NCBI RefSeq assembly: GCF_018474015.1
Contig: NZ_JAHCSG010000001.1
Span: 930,001-994,000 of the forward strand
From: Williamsia sp. CHRR-6
GTDB taxonomy: Bacteria > Actinomycetota > Actinomycetes > Mycobacteriales > Mycobacteriaceae
Length of the DNA: 64,000 nt
Reading direction: 5' to 3'
The position numbers and the translations under genes were made by a program. Below are positions 1-9,826 of the stretch, piece after piece; the first letter of the stretch is position 1; every line of letters begins with the position of its first letter. The notes below the pieces were generated by a model, which searched no databases, was not told where the DNA came from, and worked only from the letters and a program-made list of their open reading frames with translations.

Positions 1-1473
1 CGACACCGCCACCGACACCGTCATCAGGGTCGCCCACGTGCGGCGGGGCGAGCGCTCGGTGGTGACCGAGGCCAACCGACCCGGTCCGCTGAACTGTCGG
101 GCGAGCCAGGTGGTGGCCGCAACAAGGATGGGTGAGAGCGCGAAGAACACCAGCAGCGAACCGATGGCGACGGCCACCGCGGCGAGGAACACCACCCGAC
201 CGGTCACGGTGAACGCGACCACGAACCCGCCGATCACCGCGAGTACCCCGACCAGCAGCGCCGCGTACTCCAGCCAGCCGGCACGCCGGTCCCGGGTCAC
301 CATCTCCCCCGGCACCATCGCCTCGATGGGCGAGAGCGAGAACACCGACCGCGCGGCGAGCAGACTGGCCGCCACACACGCGGCCACACACAGTCCCACC
401 GCGACCGGCACCACGTACAGCGGCAACGAGTAGGTGACCGTGGCACCCACCTGCCCGGTGGTGTCCTGCGGCAACGTCTTGATCACCGCCCACCCTGCCA
501 GCGCCCCCAGCGGCACCCCCAGCAGGCCGCCGACCACCCCGAACAGCGCCGACTCGGCGATGAGGTCGCGCACCAACGGCAACCGGCGACCACCGATCGC
601 CCGGATCATCGCCATGGTCTTGCGCCGCGAGGCCACCGTCATGTTCATCGTGTTGAACACCAGGAAGGTGGCGATGACCAGCGAGATCATCGACACCAGC
701 AGGGTGGAGTCGCGGGTGACGGTGCTGGCGTCCTCTACCTGTGTGGCACGGAACGCCGGGTCGTTGACCCCGGCGCGACCGGCCACCACCTTCTCCAAGG
801 CGATGCGTAGCTGCGCTTTGGACACCCCGTCGGCCTTGCGGATCAGGATGGAGTCGAGCCGCCCCTGCATGCCGGTGATCTTCTGCGCCAGCGGCAGCAG
901 CGCCGCCACGAATCGGCCGTTGTTGATCGGGTTGGCGCTCGACGACTTGACCACCTGAGCCACGGTGACCGTCACCCCGCCCAGGGTGATCTGCTGTCCC
1001 ACCGCGTATCCCAGTCCGTCACCGACGGCCACGCTGGTCGCCGGATCGGCATCGGGGACCTGCGTCGGGCCCCCGGTGGCCGAGCCCAGGGCACCGCTCA
1101 CCGCGCCGCCGAGACTCAAGATGGAGATGTCGGAGCCGAGGACGGTGACGGCTTTTCCGTCGACGAAGATCGGTCGCTGGATGAGCGGGGCCACCACCCG
1201 CGCCTGCGGCACCTGATCGCGGATCGCCGGTTCGAGGGATGCGTCCAGGCCGCTGTCGCCCACTGCGGTGACGTCGAAATCAGCTGAGCCGGAGACGGTT
1301 TGGCTCAGCTTACGCACCGAGTCGGTGACCGAGCCGTAGGCGCTGAGGACGGCGACGAGCAGCACCGAGGACACCGTGATGACCAACAGCGAGGTGATGA
1401 CGCGCAGCTTGTGGCTGCGCAGGTCACGCAGGTTGAGCACCGCGATCCGACTCAGCGCCACCCACGGCGCCAT
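1..1473 (-). CDS. FtsX-like ABC transporter permease (C-terminus beyond window)
   Basis: This is the membrane subunit of a MacB/LolCDE-type ABC exporter. Reading from an ATG at 1473 there is a transmembrane helix at about residues 22-45, then an extracytoplasmic MacB-type domain of roughly 200 residues. A cluster of FtsX helices follows from about residue 245, including the segment [14 protein letters not shown], and a second helical set begins after residue 400. The frame is still open at base 1, so at least 491 residues are present and the C-terminus is missing. The start overlaps the stop of the ATPase gene in a TGATG junction, so the two are translationally coupled. The substrate cannot be told; lipoproteins, lipids or peptides are possible. 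Confidence 0.85.
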   Translation of the reverse strand, partial: MAPWVALSRIAVLNLRDLRSHKLRVITSLLVITVSSVLLVAVLSAYGSVTDSVRKLSQTVSGSADFDVTAVGDSGLDASLEPAIRDQVPQARVVAPLIQRPIFVDGKAVTVLGSDISILSLGGAVSGALGSATGGPTQVPDADPATSVAVGDGLGYAVGQQITLGGVTVTVAQVVKSSSANPINNGRFVAALLPLAQKITGMQGRLDSILIRKADGVSKAQLRIALEKVVAGRAGVNDPAFRATQVEDASTVTRDSTLLVSMISLVIATFLVFNTMNMTVASRRKTMAMIRAIGGRRLPLVRDLIAESALFGVVGGLLGVPLGALAGWAVIKTLPQDTTGQVGATVTYSLPLYVVPVAVGLCVAACVAASLLAARSVFSLSPIEAMVPGEMVTRDRRAGWLEYAALLVGVLAVIGGFVVAFTVTGRVVFLAAVAVAIGSLLVFFALSPILVAATTWLARQFSGPGRLASVTTERSPRRTWATLMTVSVAVS

Positions 1474-2147
1474 CAGGCGATACGCCCGTCTCGCACGGTG
1501 ATGGTGCGGTCGGCGTACTGCGCGGCCGAGGTGTCGTGGGTGACCATCAGCACCAGCCGGGTGGCATCGTCGTGGGCCACGTCGCGAAGCAGTTCGAGGA
1601 TCGCCGCACCGGTGGCGGAGTCGAGGTTGCCGGTGGGCTCATCGGCCAACACGATCCGCGGATCCATCACCAACGACCGCGCCACCGCCACCCGCTGCAT
1701 CTGCCCACCAGACAGTTCCGAGGGCCGATGGTCGGCGCGATTGCCCAGCCCCACGCGCTCCAACAACGCCAGCGCATCGGATCGGGAACCGCGCAGCGAC
1801 TGACCGTCCAACAATCGCGGAAGGGCGACGTTCTCCCATGCCGACATGGTGGGCACCAGGTTGAAGAACTGGAAGATGAACCCGATCTTGCGCCTGCGGA
1901 ACTCGGACTGCTCATCGTCGGACATGGCGCCGAGGTCGGCGCCGTCGACCACGATGCGTCCCGAGTCGGCGACATCGAGCGCCCCGATCACGTGCAGCAG
2001 CGTCGACTTTCCCGCGCCTGAGGGGCCCACGACCGAGACGAACTGTCCGCCATCGAGTCTCAGCGTCAGCTCGTCGAGGGCGCGCACCGTCTCCTCGCCC
2101 ATCGTGTACTCGCGCACCAGATCGACAGCCTCGATCAGCGGGGTCAT
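1473..2147 (-). CDS. ABC transporter ATP-binding protein (LolD/MacB type)
   Basis: This is the ATPase partner of the FtsX-like permease. It has a Walker A motif GPSGAGKST near residue 40, a Q-loop ([11 protein letters not shown]), the ABC signature [12 protein letters not shown] and a Walker [10 protein letters not shown]. The length of about 224 residues is normal for stand-alone LolD-like ATPases. An ATG at 2147 gives an ATGA overlap with the stop of the upstream PLP enzyme and is preferred over the in-frame ATG at 2156. The two ABC genes and the PLP enzyme form one minus-strand operon. What is exported is unknown. Confidence 0.9.
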   Translation of the reverse strand: MTPLIEAVDLVREYTMGEETVRALDELTLRLDGGQFVSVVGPSGAGKSTLLHVIGALDVADSGRIVVDGADLGAMSDDEQSEFRRRKIGFIFQFFNLVPTMSAWENVALPRLLDGQSLRGSRSDALALLERVGLGNRADHRPSELSGGQMQRVAVARSLVMDPRIVLADEPTGNLDSATGAAILELLRDVAHDDATRLVLMVTHDTSAAQYADRTITVRDGRIA

Positions 2148-3271
2148 CCGGTCCACCTTCCAGAAGCGAAGAACTCGTCGAGCACCGCCGCCGGTTCCTG
2201 CAGCGACCAGCCCTGCGCCGAGACCCAGTCGTCGTCGAAGTAGGTGTCGCCGTATCGATCCCCACCGTCACACAGCAGCGTCACCACGCTCCCGCCGCGC
2301 CGGTGGGCCACCATGTCGGCGATCACGGTGAACGCACCCCACATGTTGGTGCCGGTGGACGCCCCGACGCGTCGGCCCAGCGTATCGCCGACCAGACGAG
2401 CGGTCGCCACCGAAGCAGCGTCGGGCACCCTGATCATGGCGTCGATCACCTGACCGACGAACGACGGCTCCACGCGCGGGCGACCGATGCCCTCGATCTT
2501 GGAACCGACCGCGGTGACCGCGGTGGCGTCACCGTTGCCGTAGCCGAGCAGAAACGCCGAGTTCTCCGGGTCCACCACACCGAGCCACGTGGGGTGGCGT
2601 CGGTAGCGGATGTAACGCCCGAGGGTGGCCGAGGTACCGCCGGTGCCCGCACCCACCACGATCCAGGTGGGCACCGGATGCCGCTCGGATGCCAGCTGCG
2701 AGTAGATGGACTCGGCGATGTTGTTGTTGCCGCGCCAGTCGGTGGCGCGCTCGGCCATCGTGAACTGATCGATGAAGTGACCGCCGCACTCGCGGGCCAG
2801 CTTGGCGGCCGCGGCCACCACCTGACCCGGATCGTCGACGAAATGACAACGGCCACCCTGCCGTTCGATCAACGCCACCTTCGATCGCGAGGTGGTGGTG
2901 GGCATGACGGCCACGAACGGTACGCCGATCAGGGCCGCGAAATACGCCTCGGACACCGCTGTCGACCCCGACGACGCCTCGATCACCGGGGTGCCCTGGG
3001 TGATCCACCCGTTGCACAGGGCGTAGAGGAACAGCGACCGCGCCAGCCGGTGTTTCAGCGATCCGGTGATGTGGGTGGACTCGTCCTTCACGTACAGGTC
3101 CACGCCGGTGTAGACACCGGAGTCGTCGATGAACTGCGACCATTCGGGCAGTGGGAAACGCAGCAGGTGGGTGTCGGCGCTGCGGGTCGAATCGGCCTCG
3201 ATCAGCCGGACCGCGTTGTCGACCCACCCACGATCACCCCGACGATCGATCCAGCGGGCCGCCGGTGGCAT
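2144..3271 (-). CDS. PLP-dependent cysteine synthase-family enzyme (CysK2/Cds1-like)
   Basis: This is a fold-type II PLP enzyme of 375 residues. The motif TGSLKHRLA places the Schiff-base lysine at K73. A substrate/PLP loop EASSGSTAV follows, and the phosphate-binding loop is [12 protein letters not shown]. The longer N- and C-terminal parts resemble mycobacterial CysK2 (S-sulfocysteine synthase, Rv0848) and Cds1 (cysteine desulfhydrase, Rv3684) rather than classical CysK or CysM. I cannot separate these two activities from sequence alone. Its stop directly abuts the ABC ATPase start (ATGA), and its start follows the DUF4229 gene with no gap. Confidence 0.75.
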   Translation of the reverse strand: MPPAARWIDRRGDRGWVDNAVRLIEADSTRSADTHLLRFPLPEWSQFIDDSGVYTGVDLYVKDESTHITGSLKHRLARSLFLYALCNGWITQGTPVIEASSGSTAVSEAYFAALIGVPFVAVMPTTTSRSKVALIERQGGRCHFVDDPGQVVAAAAKLARECGGHFIDQFTMAERATDWRGNNNIAESIYSQLASERHPVPTWIVVGAGTGGTSATLGRYIRYRRHPTWLGVVDPENSAFLLGYGNGDATAVTAVGSKIEGIGRPRVEPSFVGQVIDAMIRVPDAASVATARLVGDTLGRRVGASTGTNMWGAFTVIADMVAHRRGGSVVTLLCDGGDRYGDTYFDDDWVSAQGWSLQEPAAVLDEFFASGRWTG

Positions 3272-3649
3272 TCAGCGACCGGTGCCGTCGGCCGGACCGC
3301 GCAGCCGTGCGTTGAGGGCCTCACGCTTGACCCGCCGTTGCTCGTCCACCTCGGCGATGGCGGTGTTGAGGTTGATCCGCAGCCGCTTGAACACCAGCAT
3401 TCCCAGCGGGAGCGCGATCACCACCGCGAAGATCGCCGCCACCACCACCGGCACCTGGGCTCCGAACACCTGGCCCAGTCCGTAGATCGCCGCACCCAGC
3501 AGCACGACCAGGCCGAGTCGGGCCAGCGTGTACAGCACGACGGCCTTGGCCAGGCGACCGCCCGCCGGCTGGGATGGGGACGACTCCGGTGCAGCTCCGC
3601 CGGAGGAGCCCGCCGGCGGTGTCTTCTTCGTCTTGTGGGGCTCGTTCAC
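3272..3649 (-). CDS. DUF4229 family membrane protein
   Basis: This is a 125-residue protein. A Lys/Pro/Ser-rich cytoplasmic N-terminus of about 35 residues is followed by two hydrophobic helices (about 38-60 and 65-90) and a basic, helical C-terminal tail rich in Arg, Asn and Ala. The arrangement is that of the actinobacterial DUF4229 family; the M. tuberculosis relative (Rv0531, from memory) also lies near the cytochrome c maturation genes. No catalytic motif is visible. It is the first gene of the minus-strand operon and its stop codon immediately precedes the start of the PLP enzyme. Confidence 0.65.
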   Translation of the reverse strand: MNEPHKTKKTPPAGSSGGAAPESSPSQPAGGRLAKAVVLYTLARLGLVVLLGAAIYGLGQVFGAQVPVVVAAIFAVVIALPLGMLVFKRLRINLNTAIAEVDEQRRVKREALNARLRGPADGTGR

Positions 3650-4162
3650 ACCTCAAGACTACGGTCCGCGACCTCGACTGCGGGGTTCCGTCGCCCACGG
3701 ACGACCCTGCGGCAGCGATGTCCTGGGCCACCCGGGAATGTGCGGCCCGGTCCGACGAATGATCGGCGACCTGTCCGAAGGATGAACGCACGGTGAACTG
3801 AGGCGGTGCTACCACGGAGACTCATCCGAGGGCCACTGTGTGCTGCAACAGTTCATGACCCGACCTACCGGACATAACCAGTTGGACCCTCGACACGCCG
3901 TTCCACCGCAGGTAGGGCGCATGTTGACCAAGTCGGACATCCCGGACATCTGTCCATCCGAGGGGTGGCGAGCCTCCGAAACCCGGGCCGGGCGGCCGAT
4001 CGCGCCCGAGATGTCCGATTCCTACTGTGTATTTACCAACAGCTTATGGTTCGAAAAACCAACCATCTCTGTGTAAACATGGTTCGTGGGTGAAACGAAC
4101 CACGCATTTCGCCCACGACCACACCGCTCCACCACACCGCCATACGACGAGGAGTCATCTCG
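3650..4162. other. 513-bp intergenic region, divergent promoters
   Basis: No convincing gene lies here. The region separates the minus-strand DUF4229 operon from plus-strand bldC. The half next to DUF4229 is GC-rich and featureless. The bldC-proximal part (about 3930-4105) carries repeated GGACAT/ATGTCC words and an A/T-rich stretch with TGGTTCG repeats, listed separately. A short plus-strand open frame at 3840-4076 has no ribosome-binding site or recognisable product. Confidence 0.6.
4080..4102. promoter_or_regulatory. Perfect inverted repeat upstream of bldC
   Basis: TGGTTCGT and ACGAACCA form perfect 8-bp arms around a 7-nt spacer, 60 bp before the bldC start. A related shorter repeat, TGGTT...AACCA, lies at 4047-4061. 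Together they give a cluster of TGGTTCG words in an A/T-rich promoter-like stretch. The likely role is operator binding, possibly autoregulation, but no consensus known to me matches exactly. Confidence 0.4.
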
Positions 4163-4384
4163 ATGACAACACTGCAGCACGCCACCTCCCTGCCCATCAC
4201 CCCTCGGGTCGCCAGCCAGCACACGCTGACCCCTGGACAGGTGGCGGCCATGTTCAACGTGAACCCCAAGACCGTCGCACGATGGGCCAGCTCGGGCCTG
4301 CTCGGAGCCATCCGCACCCCCGGTGGACACCGCCGCTTCCGCGAGGCCGACGTGGTCGCGCTGCTCAACCGCAAACTCGACTGA
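4163..4384 (+). CDS. bldC: BldC-like MerR-type DNA-binding protein
   Basis: This 73-residue regulator consists of one winged helix-turn-helix of the MerR/BldC class. The segment LTPGQVAAMFNVNPKTVARW is followed by the wing RTPGGHRRFREADVVALL, both diagnostic of Streptomyces BldC. No effector or dimerisation domain is present, as in BldC, which binds DNA as head-to-tail oligomers on direct repeats. A good ribosome-binding site (GAGGAG, 9 nt spacing) supports the ATG. The long upstream region with repeated TGGTTCG and GGACAT words suggests complex or self regulation. Its targets here are unknown. Confidence 0.85.
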   Translation: MTTLQHATSLPITPRVASQHTLTPGQVAAMFNVNPKTVARWASSGLLGAIRTPGGHRRFREADVVALLNRKLD

Positions 4385-4534
4385 CAACTACAACACTCGT
4401 CGTGTCGTCCCGCCGCCACCACGGCGGACCGGATCGCCGATGCACCACCTGAGCGTCTGATCAGCCCTAGTCGGGGGGGTACCTGTCATGCAGGTGTCTC
4501 CAGCTGCCAGCTCTCACCGGGTGCACCAAAGATT

Positions 4535-4586
4535 GCGACGCCGCATGCCAGAGTCGTCTGTTATCGATAACCGCATGCGGCGTCGC
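4535..4586. repeat. Nested palindrome: 14-bp perfect arms around a 12-bp perfect palindrome
   Basis: GCGACGCCGCATGC at 4535-4548 and its exact reverse complement at 4573-4586 flank a 24-nt loop. The loop contains the self-complementary sequence GTTATCGATAAC. The element lies between bldC and the small membrane protein gene. The loop is long for an intrinsic terminator and there is no T-run, so a protein-binding or recombination site is as likely as termination. A smaller hairpin, ACCTG-tcatg-CAGGT, lies just upstream near 4481-4495. Confidence 0.6.
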
Positions 4587-4660
4587 CGCGACGTTCGGCC
4601 GCCGCTCACCTTCCCGACACCTCCCGTAGGCTGGTGTCCGGAGGGAATGGAGGCTTCACC

Positions 4661-4996
4661 GTGATCTATCTGTTGGCCCTCATAGGGGCCGTCGCCGTCA
4701 TCTACCTGGTCTGGAAGGCGTTCGGACCACAGACCACAACCGCGCCCACGCGGCGTGGACCGATCGGTCCTGACGACGACCCGGACTTCCTGCTCGATCT
4801 CGGTCGCTCCGAACCCACGCGTCCGCAGCGGCCCACCACACGACCCGAAGGCTCCGGGCCGCACGCCGGCCCGAAAACCCCGGGTTCTGAATCCACACCG
4901 CCGTCGACACCGCCACCAACGGAGTCGTCGCGGGTCGAAGACGAGTCAGCTGACGAAGTGCAGCGACACGACGATCCTCGACCCGGAGCATCGTAA
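4661..4996 (+). CDS. Small single-pass membrane protein, Pro/Thr-rich tail
   Basis: A 111-residue protein begins with one transmembrane helix (IYLLALIGAVAVIYLVWKAF). The tail is long, hydrophilic and disordered, rich in Pro, Thr, Ser and acidic residues. I choose the GTG at 4661 because GGAGG lies 7 nt upstream; the earlier in-frame GTG at 4634 would place that ribosome-binding site inside the gene. No domain is recognised. It lies between two DNA-binding protein genes in the same direction, with gaps on both sides, so an operon is not obvious. Confidence 0.6.
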   Translation: MIYLLALIGAVAVIYLVWKAFGPQTTTAPTRRGPIGPDDDPDFLLDLGRSEPTRPQRPTTRPEGSGPHAGPKTPGSESTPPSTPPPTESSRVEDESADEVQRHDDPRPGAS

Positions 4997-5178
4997 CTTA
5001 CGATTCCGCAGATTTAAACCACACCGACAGGCGATTCCGTCTGCCCCACGCAGATTTGAATCCGCAAACGGTACGATAGCCACACGTCCAACGCGGACAT
5101 GCCCTCGCGCGCGTCCGGGGGAAACAACTGCACCGGCACGCCTCGGGCCCGTCGGTGCTGGATCGGGGAGAGCGCGAT

Positions 5179-5616
5179 ATGACAAGCACGAGCACGGTGG
5201 ACACCAGCCGTTCCTTTGCCGACTGTCTGAACGAATTGTTCGACACCGTGCGGGATGAGAACGGCATCCCGTACACCGGAAAGAAGATCGCACTCAAGGC
5301 CAACCGCCTGGGCTACACGCTCAGCGACGCCTACATCTCCCAGCTCCGCACGGGCAAGGCCAAGACGCCGAGTTTCCGCACGGTGGAAGCGATCTCGCGC
5401 GCCTTCGAGATCAGCATCACCTACTTCTTGTCCGACCCGGACGAAGACCTCAAGCGCGTCGAGCAGCAACGCGAGTACGTGGCAATGGCCGCCGAGACCG
5501 GCGCTCATCTCGCCGCGTTTCGCCACGGAGAACTCTCCGGTCCCACCATCGACGTGGTCATCGAGCTGCTCAAGCTGGTCAAACGTCAGGCGGGTTCGGA
5601 CACCCCGACGGACTGA
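5179..5616 (+). CDS. XRE-family regulator, EspR-like
   Basis: This 145-residue protein has an N-terminal helix-turn-helix. The segment SFADCLNELFDTVRDENG is followed by a helix-turn-helix with YISQLRTGKAKTPSFRTVEA. A helical C-terminal part with LKLVKRQAG probably dimerises. The layout resembles mycobacterial EspR, a nucleoid-associated regulator that binds widely spaced sites. The ATG at 5179 has a GGGGAG ribosome-binding site; an upstream in-frame GTG at 5155 would bury it. The 180-bp leader is A/T-rich for this genome and carries repeated GATTCCG and CGCAGATTT words that may be operators. Confidence 0.75.
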   Translation: MTSTSTVDTSRSFADCLNELFDTVRDENGIPYTGKKIALKANRLGYTLSDAYISQLRTGKAKTPSFRTVEAISRAFEISITYFLSDPDEDLKRVEQQREYVAMAAETGAHLAAFRHGELSGPTIDVVIELLKLVKRQAGSDTPTD

Positions 5617-5626
5617 CCGCTGCGGC

Positions 5627-5660
5627 CTGCGGGTGATCACCGGTCGGCGATCACCCGCAG
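5627..5660. terminator. Bidirectional hairpin terminator
   Basis: CTGCGGGTGATC at 5627-5638 and GATCACCCGCAG at 5649-5660 form a 12-bp perfect stem with a 10-nt loop. It lies in the 48-bp gap between the convergent stops of the EspR-like gene and ccsB, so it can serve both transcripts. There is no clear T-run, as is common in high-GC actinobacteria. Confidence 0.7.
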
Positions 5661-5664
5661 CGCG

Positions 5665-6654
5665 TCACAGACCTGCGTAGGAGTGCAGGCCGGACACGAC
5701 CAGGTTGATGATGAAGAGGTTGAACAGCATCGCCACGAAACCCGCGATGTTGATCCACGCCGCCGCCGTGTGACGCCACCCCGCCGTGGCCCGGGCGTGT
5801 AGGTAGGCCGCGTAGATGACCCAGGCGATGAACGAGACCGTCTCCTTGGGATCCCAGCCCCAGAACCGACCCCACGCCGACTCGGCCCAGATGGCACCGC
5901 AGATCACGCCCAGCCCGAACAACGGGAAAGCGAAGACGACGGTCTTGTAGGCCAGCCGGTCCAGGGTCTCGGCATCAGGCACGCGATCGAGGATGCGACC
6001 CCAGAACGAGTTCCCACCGCCCTGCGGGTAGCGCATCTTGAGCAGGTACAACCCGCTGGCCACACCGGAGACCAGGAACACCCCGGAACCGACGGACACG
6101 ATCGACACGTGGATGGCCAGCCAGTACGACTTGAGCGCAGGCACCACCGGGGCGGCCTGGGTGTAAAGCCACGTACCGGCCACGAACATCAACAGGGTGA
6201 CCGGGACCAGTACGAACGACAGCAGCGGGCGATACTCCTCACGGCGCAGTGCCACGATGCCCGCCAGCACTCCGGCCGCGCACGACAGGCTGATGAACTC
6301 GTACATGTTGCCCCAGGGGATGCGGTCGGTCGCCCAACCGCGCAACACGATCGACCCGATGTGTGCGATCACCCCGACGATCACGACCGGATAGGCCATC
6401 CGGGCCAGCCGCTCACCGAGTCCCGGGCGCACCTCGCCGACCACCTTGCCCGGCACCCGCATCGGCGGTTGCCCGCCCCCGCCCCCGGCCTTCACCAGCG
6501 CCAGCGCCTGCGCGGACTCGGCGTCGGCCTTGCTGACCACGCGGCGGCTCGACGCCAGGGAGACCAGGAACAGGATCATCGCCAGGACGTAGACGGTCAA
6601 CGTGGTCCCGAACAGTAGGTCGGAGTACCGGGAGACGTTCTCATCGATGTGCAT
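5665..6654 (-). CDS. ccsB: Cytochrome c biogenesis protein CcsB/CcsA (ResC)
   Basis: This is the haem-handling half of the system II cytochrome c synthetase. The 329-residue protein is strongly hydrophobic, with about eight helices. It carries the tryptophan-rich WWD-type motif (WGRFWGWDPKETVSF) near residue 270 and conserved histidines in helix borders (IAHIGSIV, WLAIHVSIV, GWRHTAAAW) that act as haem ligands in the family. It is the last gene of the minus-strand operon, 3 bp after resB. The product works with ResB to carry haem across the membrane and join it to apocytochrome CxxCH motifs. Confidence 0.93.
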   Translation of the reverse strand: MHIDENVSRYSDLLFGTTLTVYVLAMILFLVSLASSRRVVSKADAESAQALALVKAGGGGGQPPMRVPGKVVGEVRPGLGERLARMAYPVVIVGVIAHIGSIVLRGWATDRIPWGNMYEFISLSCAAGVLAGIVALRREEYRPLLSFVLVPVTLLMFVAGTWLYTQAAPVVPALKSYWLAIHVSIVSVGSGVFLVSGVASGLYLLKMRYPQGGGNSFWGRILDRVPDAETLDRLAYKTVVFAFPLFGLGVICGAIWAESAWGRFWGWDPKETVSFIAWVIYAAYLHARATAGWRHTAAAWINIAGFVAMLFNLFIINLVVSGLHSYAGL

Positions 6655-6657
6655 GGC

Positions 6658-8385
6658 TCACCTTTCGCCATCGGATGTGGTCGTGGGGGTGTTGGTCGCC
6701 GCGGCGCCGCCGCGTCCGGTCGAGGCGGGTGGCTCCACCAGTCGACGCGCCAGGTCACCGAAGCCCTCACCCCAGCCGGCCTGGTCGGTGCGGGCCAACC
6801 CCGCGATGCTCACCACTGTAATTCTGTTGCCGTGGGCGTCGGTGGACGGCGTGAGTCGAGCCCACACCCGGCGCCGCTTGATCAGCAGCGACACCAACAG
6901 TCCGACCAGCATCGCGATGGCCGAGATGAGCACATAGTCCTGCGCCGGGTCGTGCGAGACCTGCAGCGACACCCAGGGCTTGTAGCCGTCGAAGCTGATC
7001 GAGGTGCCGTCGGGCAGCCGGGTGGACTGGCCGATGGTCAGGTTGGTACCGCGTTGGGTACCGCCGGTGGTGACCTGCTGACGTAGCCGACCCTGGTTGA
7101 TCAGGTTTTGATCCAGGGAGTAGACGTTCTGCGGGCGACCGGTGTCCAGACCGATGTCGCCCTGGTAGATCCGGATGGCCACCGCAGGGTCACGCGCATC
7201 GGGAAACCCCGAAGACAACAGCGAGTTGTTGGGTCCGCTGTAGACCGCGGTGGGCGCGAAGATGCCCTCCAACGCGATCTGGTTCTTGCGGCGTTGCGTC
7301 TCGTCGGGGTAAAGCCCCGCAGGGGTGTCGAAGCGCGCCGCCCCCGACGACAGCAGGGTGATTGCCTCGTTGGGCGTGAAAGGCACTGTCTGCGTTCGCT
7401 TCTCGCCACCGGGGAAGGTGACGGTGAAGGTGGGCGCGTAGCCATGGCCCAGCAGGTACACCCGGTCGCCGGCCACCCGCAGCGGCTTGTTGACCGCCAG
7501 CCGGTCGTCGCGGGTGCGCCCGGTGTCGAGGTCGGTGCCCACCTGATAGCGCACCCGTGCCGAGTACGAGTCGGCCTGTCCGGTGTCGAGGTATTTCGCG
7601 GTGAAGCTGTCGACCTCCACGCAGAACGGGTTGAGCGCGGTCCCGTCGACGAGGTTGCCGCCGCGGAACGAGTCGTATACCGCGGTCGAGGTGTTGCACA
7701 GTCCCTGATTGTCGCCGGCCACCAAGATGCGGGTGCCCTCGTAGCCCCACATCTTGCCCGCCGCGATGGCCACCAACAGAGCCAGCAACGCGAAGTGGAA
7801 GACCAGGTTGCCGAACTCGCGCAGGTAGCCCTTCTCAGCCGAGACCTCGACGGTCTGGGCGCCGCCGTCTCCCCGAGTGACCGATGCCTTGCGCCACCCG
7901 CGCAGGTTCGCCATGATCCGCTCGCCGACCTCAACCGGACTGCCCGCAACCTCTAGCCGCTCGTGGCGGGGCAGACGCTCGAAGTTGCGGGGCGCGGCCA
8001 CCGGCTGAGCCCGCAATTGCTTGGCGTGCTCGATCATCCGCGGGGTGAGACAACCCACCAGCGACACGAACAACAACACGTAGATCGAGGTGAACCAGAC
8101 GCTGGAGAACACCTCGAAGAACTGCAGGCGATCGAGTATCCGCCCCACCACACCGTGGTCGGCGATGTAGGCGGCGGTCTTCTGCGAGTTGAGCTCACGT
8201 TGGGGCAGCAGCGCTCCGGGCACTGCGGCCAGCGCCAGCAGGAACAGCAACGCCAGGGCGGTGCGCATGGAGGTCAACGACCGCCACAGGTTGCGGACCG
8301 GCCAGGCCAGACGCCGCTTCCACACCGGCGCAGCGGCTGCTGCGGGAGGTGGGGTGGCCGCGGGGCGCACCTCGGTGTCGGTCAT
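6658..8385 (-). CDS. resB: Cytochrome c biogenesis protein ResB
   Basis: This 575-residue partner of CcsB has an Ala/Pro-rich cytoplasmic start and a helix near residue 35-57. A second helix near 100-120 is followed by a third near 190-210 and a large extracytoplasmic ResB domain. A last helix ([17 protein letters not shown]) precedes a cytoplasmic tail of about 65 residues. The start overlaps the ccdA stop by 4 bp (ATGA). The role is apocytochrome chaperoning and haem ligation together with CcsB. Length and context match Rv0528. Confidence 0.93.
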   Translation of the reverse strand: MTDTEVRPAATPPPAAAAAPVWKRRLAWPVRNLWRSLTSMRTALALLFLLALAAVPGALLPQRELNSQKTAAYIADHGVVGRILDRLQFFEVFSSVWFTSIYVLLFVSLVGCLTPRMIEHAKQLRAQPVAAPRNFERLPRHERLEVAGSPVEVGERIMANLRGWRKASVTRGDGGAQTVEVSAEKGYLREFGNLVFHFALLALLVAIAAGKMWGYEGTRILVAGDNQGLCNTSTAVYDSFRGGNLVDGTALNPFCVEVDSFTAKYLDTGQADSYSARVRYQVGTDLDTGRTRDDRLAVNKPLRVAGDRVYLLGHGYAPTFTVTFPGGEKRTQTVPFTPNEAITLLSSGAARFDTPAGLYPDETQRRKNQIALEGIFAPTAVYSGPNNSLLSSGFPDARDPAVAIRIYQGDIGLDTGRPQNVYSLDQNLINQGRLRQQVTTGGTQRGTNLTIGQSTRLPDGTSISFDGYKPWVSLQVSHDPAQDYVLISAIAMLVGLLVSLLIKRRRVWARLTPSTDAHGNRITVVSIAGLARTDQAGWGEGFGDLARRLVEPPASTGRGGAAATNTPTTTSDGER

Positions 8386-9185
8386 ACCGGTAACTCCGTG
8401 TTCGAGACGAAAGCGTCACGCACCCAGGTGATGAAGTGATCCCAGGCGCCGGTCACCAGGGCCACACCCACGGCGATCAGCAGCATGCCGCCGACCACCT
8501 GGATGGCCCGGGCGTGTCGACGCATCACACCGACCGCACGTAACGCGGTGGCCGACCCGAGCGCCAACACTATGAACGGTAATCCCAATCCCAGGCAGTA
8601 GGCGATGATCAACGTCACCCCCCGCAGTGCGGTGCTGCCCTCGGTGCCGCTGGCGGTGGCGATCACCGCCGCCAGCGTGGGACCCAGACACGGGGTCCAC
8701 CCCAGGGCGAAGACGGCACCGAGCAGCGGCGCGCCGATCAGGTTGGACACCAGTCGCGGCTGAAAACGCGCCTCCCGCTGCATCATCGGGATGAGACCGA
8801 TGAACACCAGGCCCATCACGATGGTGATCACACCGCCCACCCGTTGCAGCAGCTCACGATTGAGTACGAACGCCGAGGTGATACCGAACACGGTGGCGGT
8901 GGCCAGGACGAACACCACCGTGAACCCCAGCACGAACAGCGCGGCCGCACCGGCCACCCGCGCCCGACCAGAGGACGCCTTCTCCCCCGGTGACACCGGC
9001 GGCGCCTCGGCTCCCACCAGCCCAGCGAGGTAGGAGAGGTATCCGGGCACCAACGGCACCACACACGGAGAGGCGAACGACACCATCCCCGCCAGCACAC
9101 ATGCCCCCAGCGCCAACAGGATGGGACCGGAGGAGACGGTGGAGGCGAACGACGACCCGACCGACGCGACGACGTCGGCGCTCAC
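8382..9185 (-). CDS. ccdA: Thiol-disulfide transporter CcdA
   Basis: CcdA passes reducing equivalents across the membrane to keep apocytochrome cysteines reduced. The 267-residue product has six helices. The two redox cysteines are seen in [18 protein letters not shown] (helix 1) and [15 protein letters not shown] (helix 4). I place the start at the GTG 9185, which forms a GTGA overlap with the stop of the upstream thioredoxin-like gene; a longer open frame upstream lies in the coding sequence of that gene and is not used. The position between the TlpA-like gene and resB is conserved in mycobacteria. Confidence 0.92.
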   Translation of the reverse strand: MSADVVASVGSSFASTVSSGPILLALGACVLAGMVSFASPCVVPLVPGYLSYLAGLVGAEAPPVSPGEKASSGRARVAGAAALFVLGFTVVFVLATATVFGITSAFVLNRELLQRVGGVITIVMGLVFIGLIPMMQREARFQPRLVSNLIGAPLLGAVFALGWTPCLGPTLAAVIATASGTEGSTALRGVTLIIAYCLGLGLPFIVLALGSATALRAVGVMRRHARAIQVVGGMLLIAVGVALVTGAWDHFITWVRDAFVSNTELPV

Positions 9186-9826
9186 GGGACCCTCGGCGTC
9201 GGCGGCGATTCGGCGGCCAGTCGACGCACCAGAGCGCTGAGTTCGTCGGCGGTGACAGTGCGCAGGAACACCGCGGCGGCCCGATGCGCTCGATCGAGCA
9301 CCACCGTGGTCGGCACCACCGAGGTGGGCGTGGTCAGGTCGACCAGCGTGCGGCCCGGATAGTCGAAGATCGAGGGATAGGTGATCTTGCGGTTGGCGAT
9401 GTAGTCCTGCGCGTCCTGCCGGTTGTCGCGCAGGTTGATGCCCAGGAACTCCACACCAAGATCCTTGGTGGCGGTGTAGGTGTCCTCCAGCCCGGCGGTC
9501 TCGCCCCGACACGGGCCACACCACTGACCCCACACGTTGATGACCACCACCTTGCCGGTGAAGTCGTCGAGGGACAGCTGCTGCCCGGTCACCACGTCGC
9601 TGCCGCGGATGACGCGGACCTTCTTGCGTGAGGTGGGCGGGTCGTAGGTGATGGTGGTCTTGCCGCCCGGTGAGACGAACTCGAACGTATCCCCTTGGGC
9701 CACCGCATCTTTGCCGGTTCCGCAGCCCGCCACGGCGATCACGATCGACGCCGCGGTCACGGCCACCACAGCGGCGCGCAGGCGGGAACGGGTGCGGGCG
9801 ATGACAGACATGGCAGCGCGGGTCAC
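9182..9826 (-). CDS. TlpA/ResA-like thiol-disulfide lipoprotein
   Basis: A signal peptide with the lipobox IAVAGC predicts a lipid-anchored extracytoplasmic protein. The thioredoxin fold carries the active site [11 protein letters not shown]. It probably takes electrons from CcdA and reduces apocytochrome c thiols, as ResA/CcsX do. The GTG at 9826 overlaps the phosphatase stop (GTGA); the ATG at 9811 (MSVIARTRS) is an equally plausible start that leaves a more typical signal peptide. The product is about 214 or 209 residues. Its stop overlaps the start of ccdA. Confidence 0.88.
   Translation of the reverse strand: MTRAAMSVIARTRSRLRAAVVAVTAASIVIAVAGCGTGKDAVAQGDTFEFVSPGGKTTITYDPPTSRKKVRVIRGSDVVTGQQLSLDDFTGKVVVINVWGQWCGPCRGETAGLEDTYTATKDLGVEFLGINLRDNRQDAQDYIANRKITYPSIFDYPGRTLVDLTTPTSVVPTTVVLDRAHRAAAVFLRTVTADELSALVRRLAAESPPTPRVP

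Noticed and set aside
2303-3796. Plus-strand open frame of 497 codons across the PLP enzyme and DUF4229 genes.
   Set aside because: Antisense to two supported genes, with His/Arg/Gly-rich composition typical of shadows.
3840-4076. Short plus-strand open frame upstream of bldC.
   Set aside because: No ribosome-binding site, no similarity recognised, and it covers operator-like repeats.
8382-9533. Longer ccdA product starting near 9533.
   Set aside because: The extra N-terminus is read in another frame of the TlpA-like gene; a GTGA overlap at 9185 gives the normal CcdA start.
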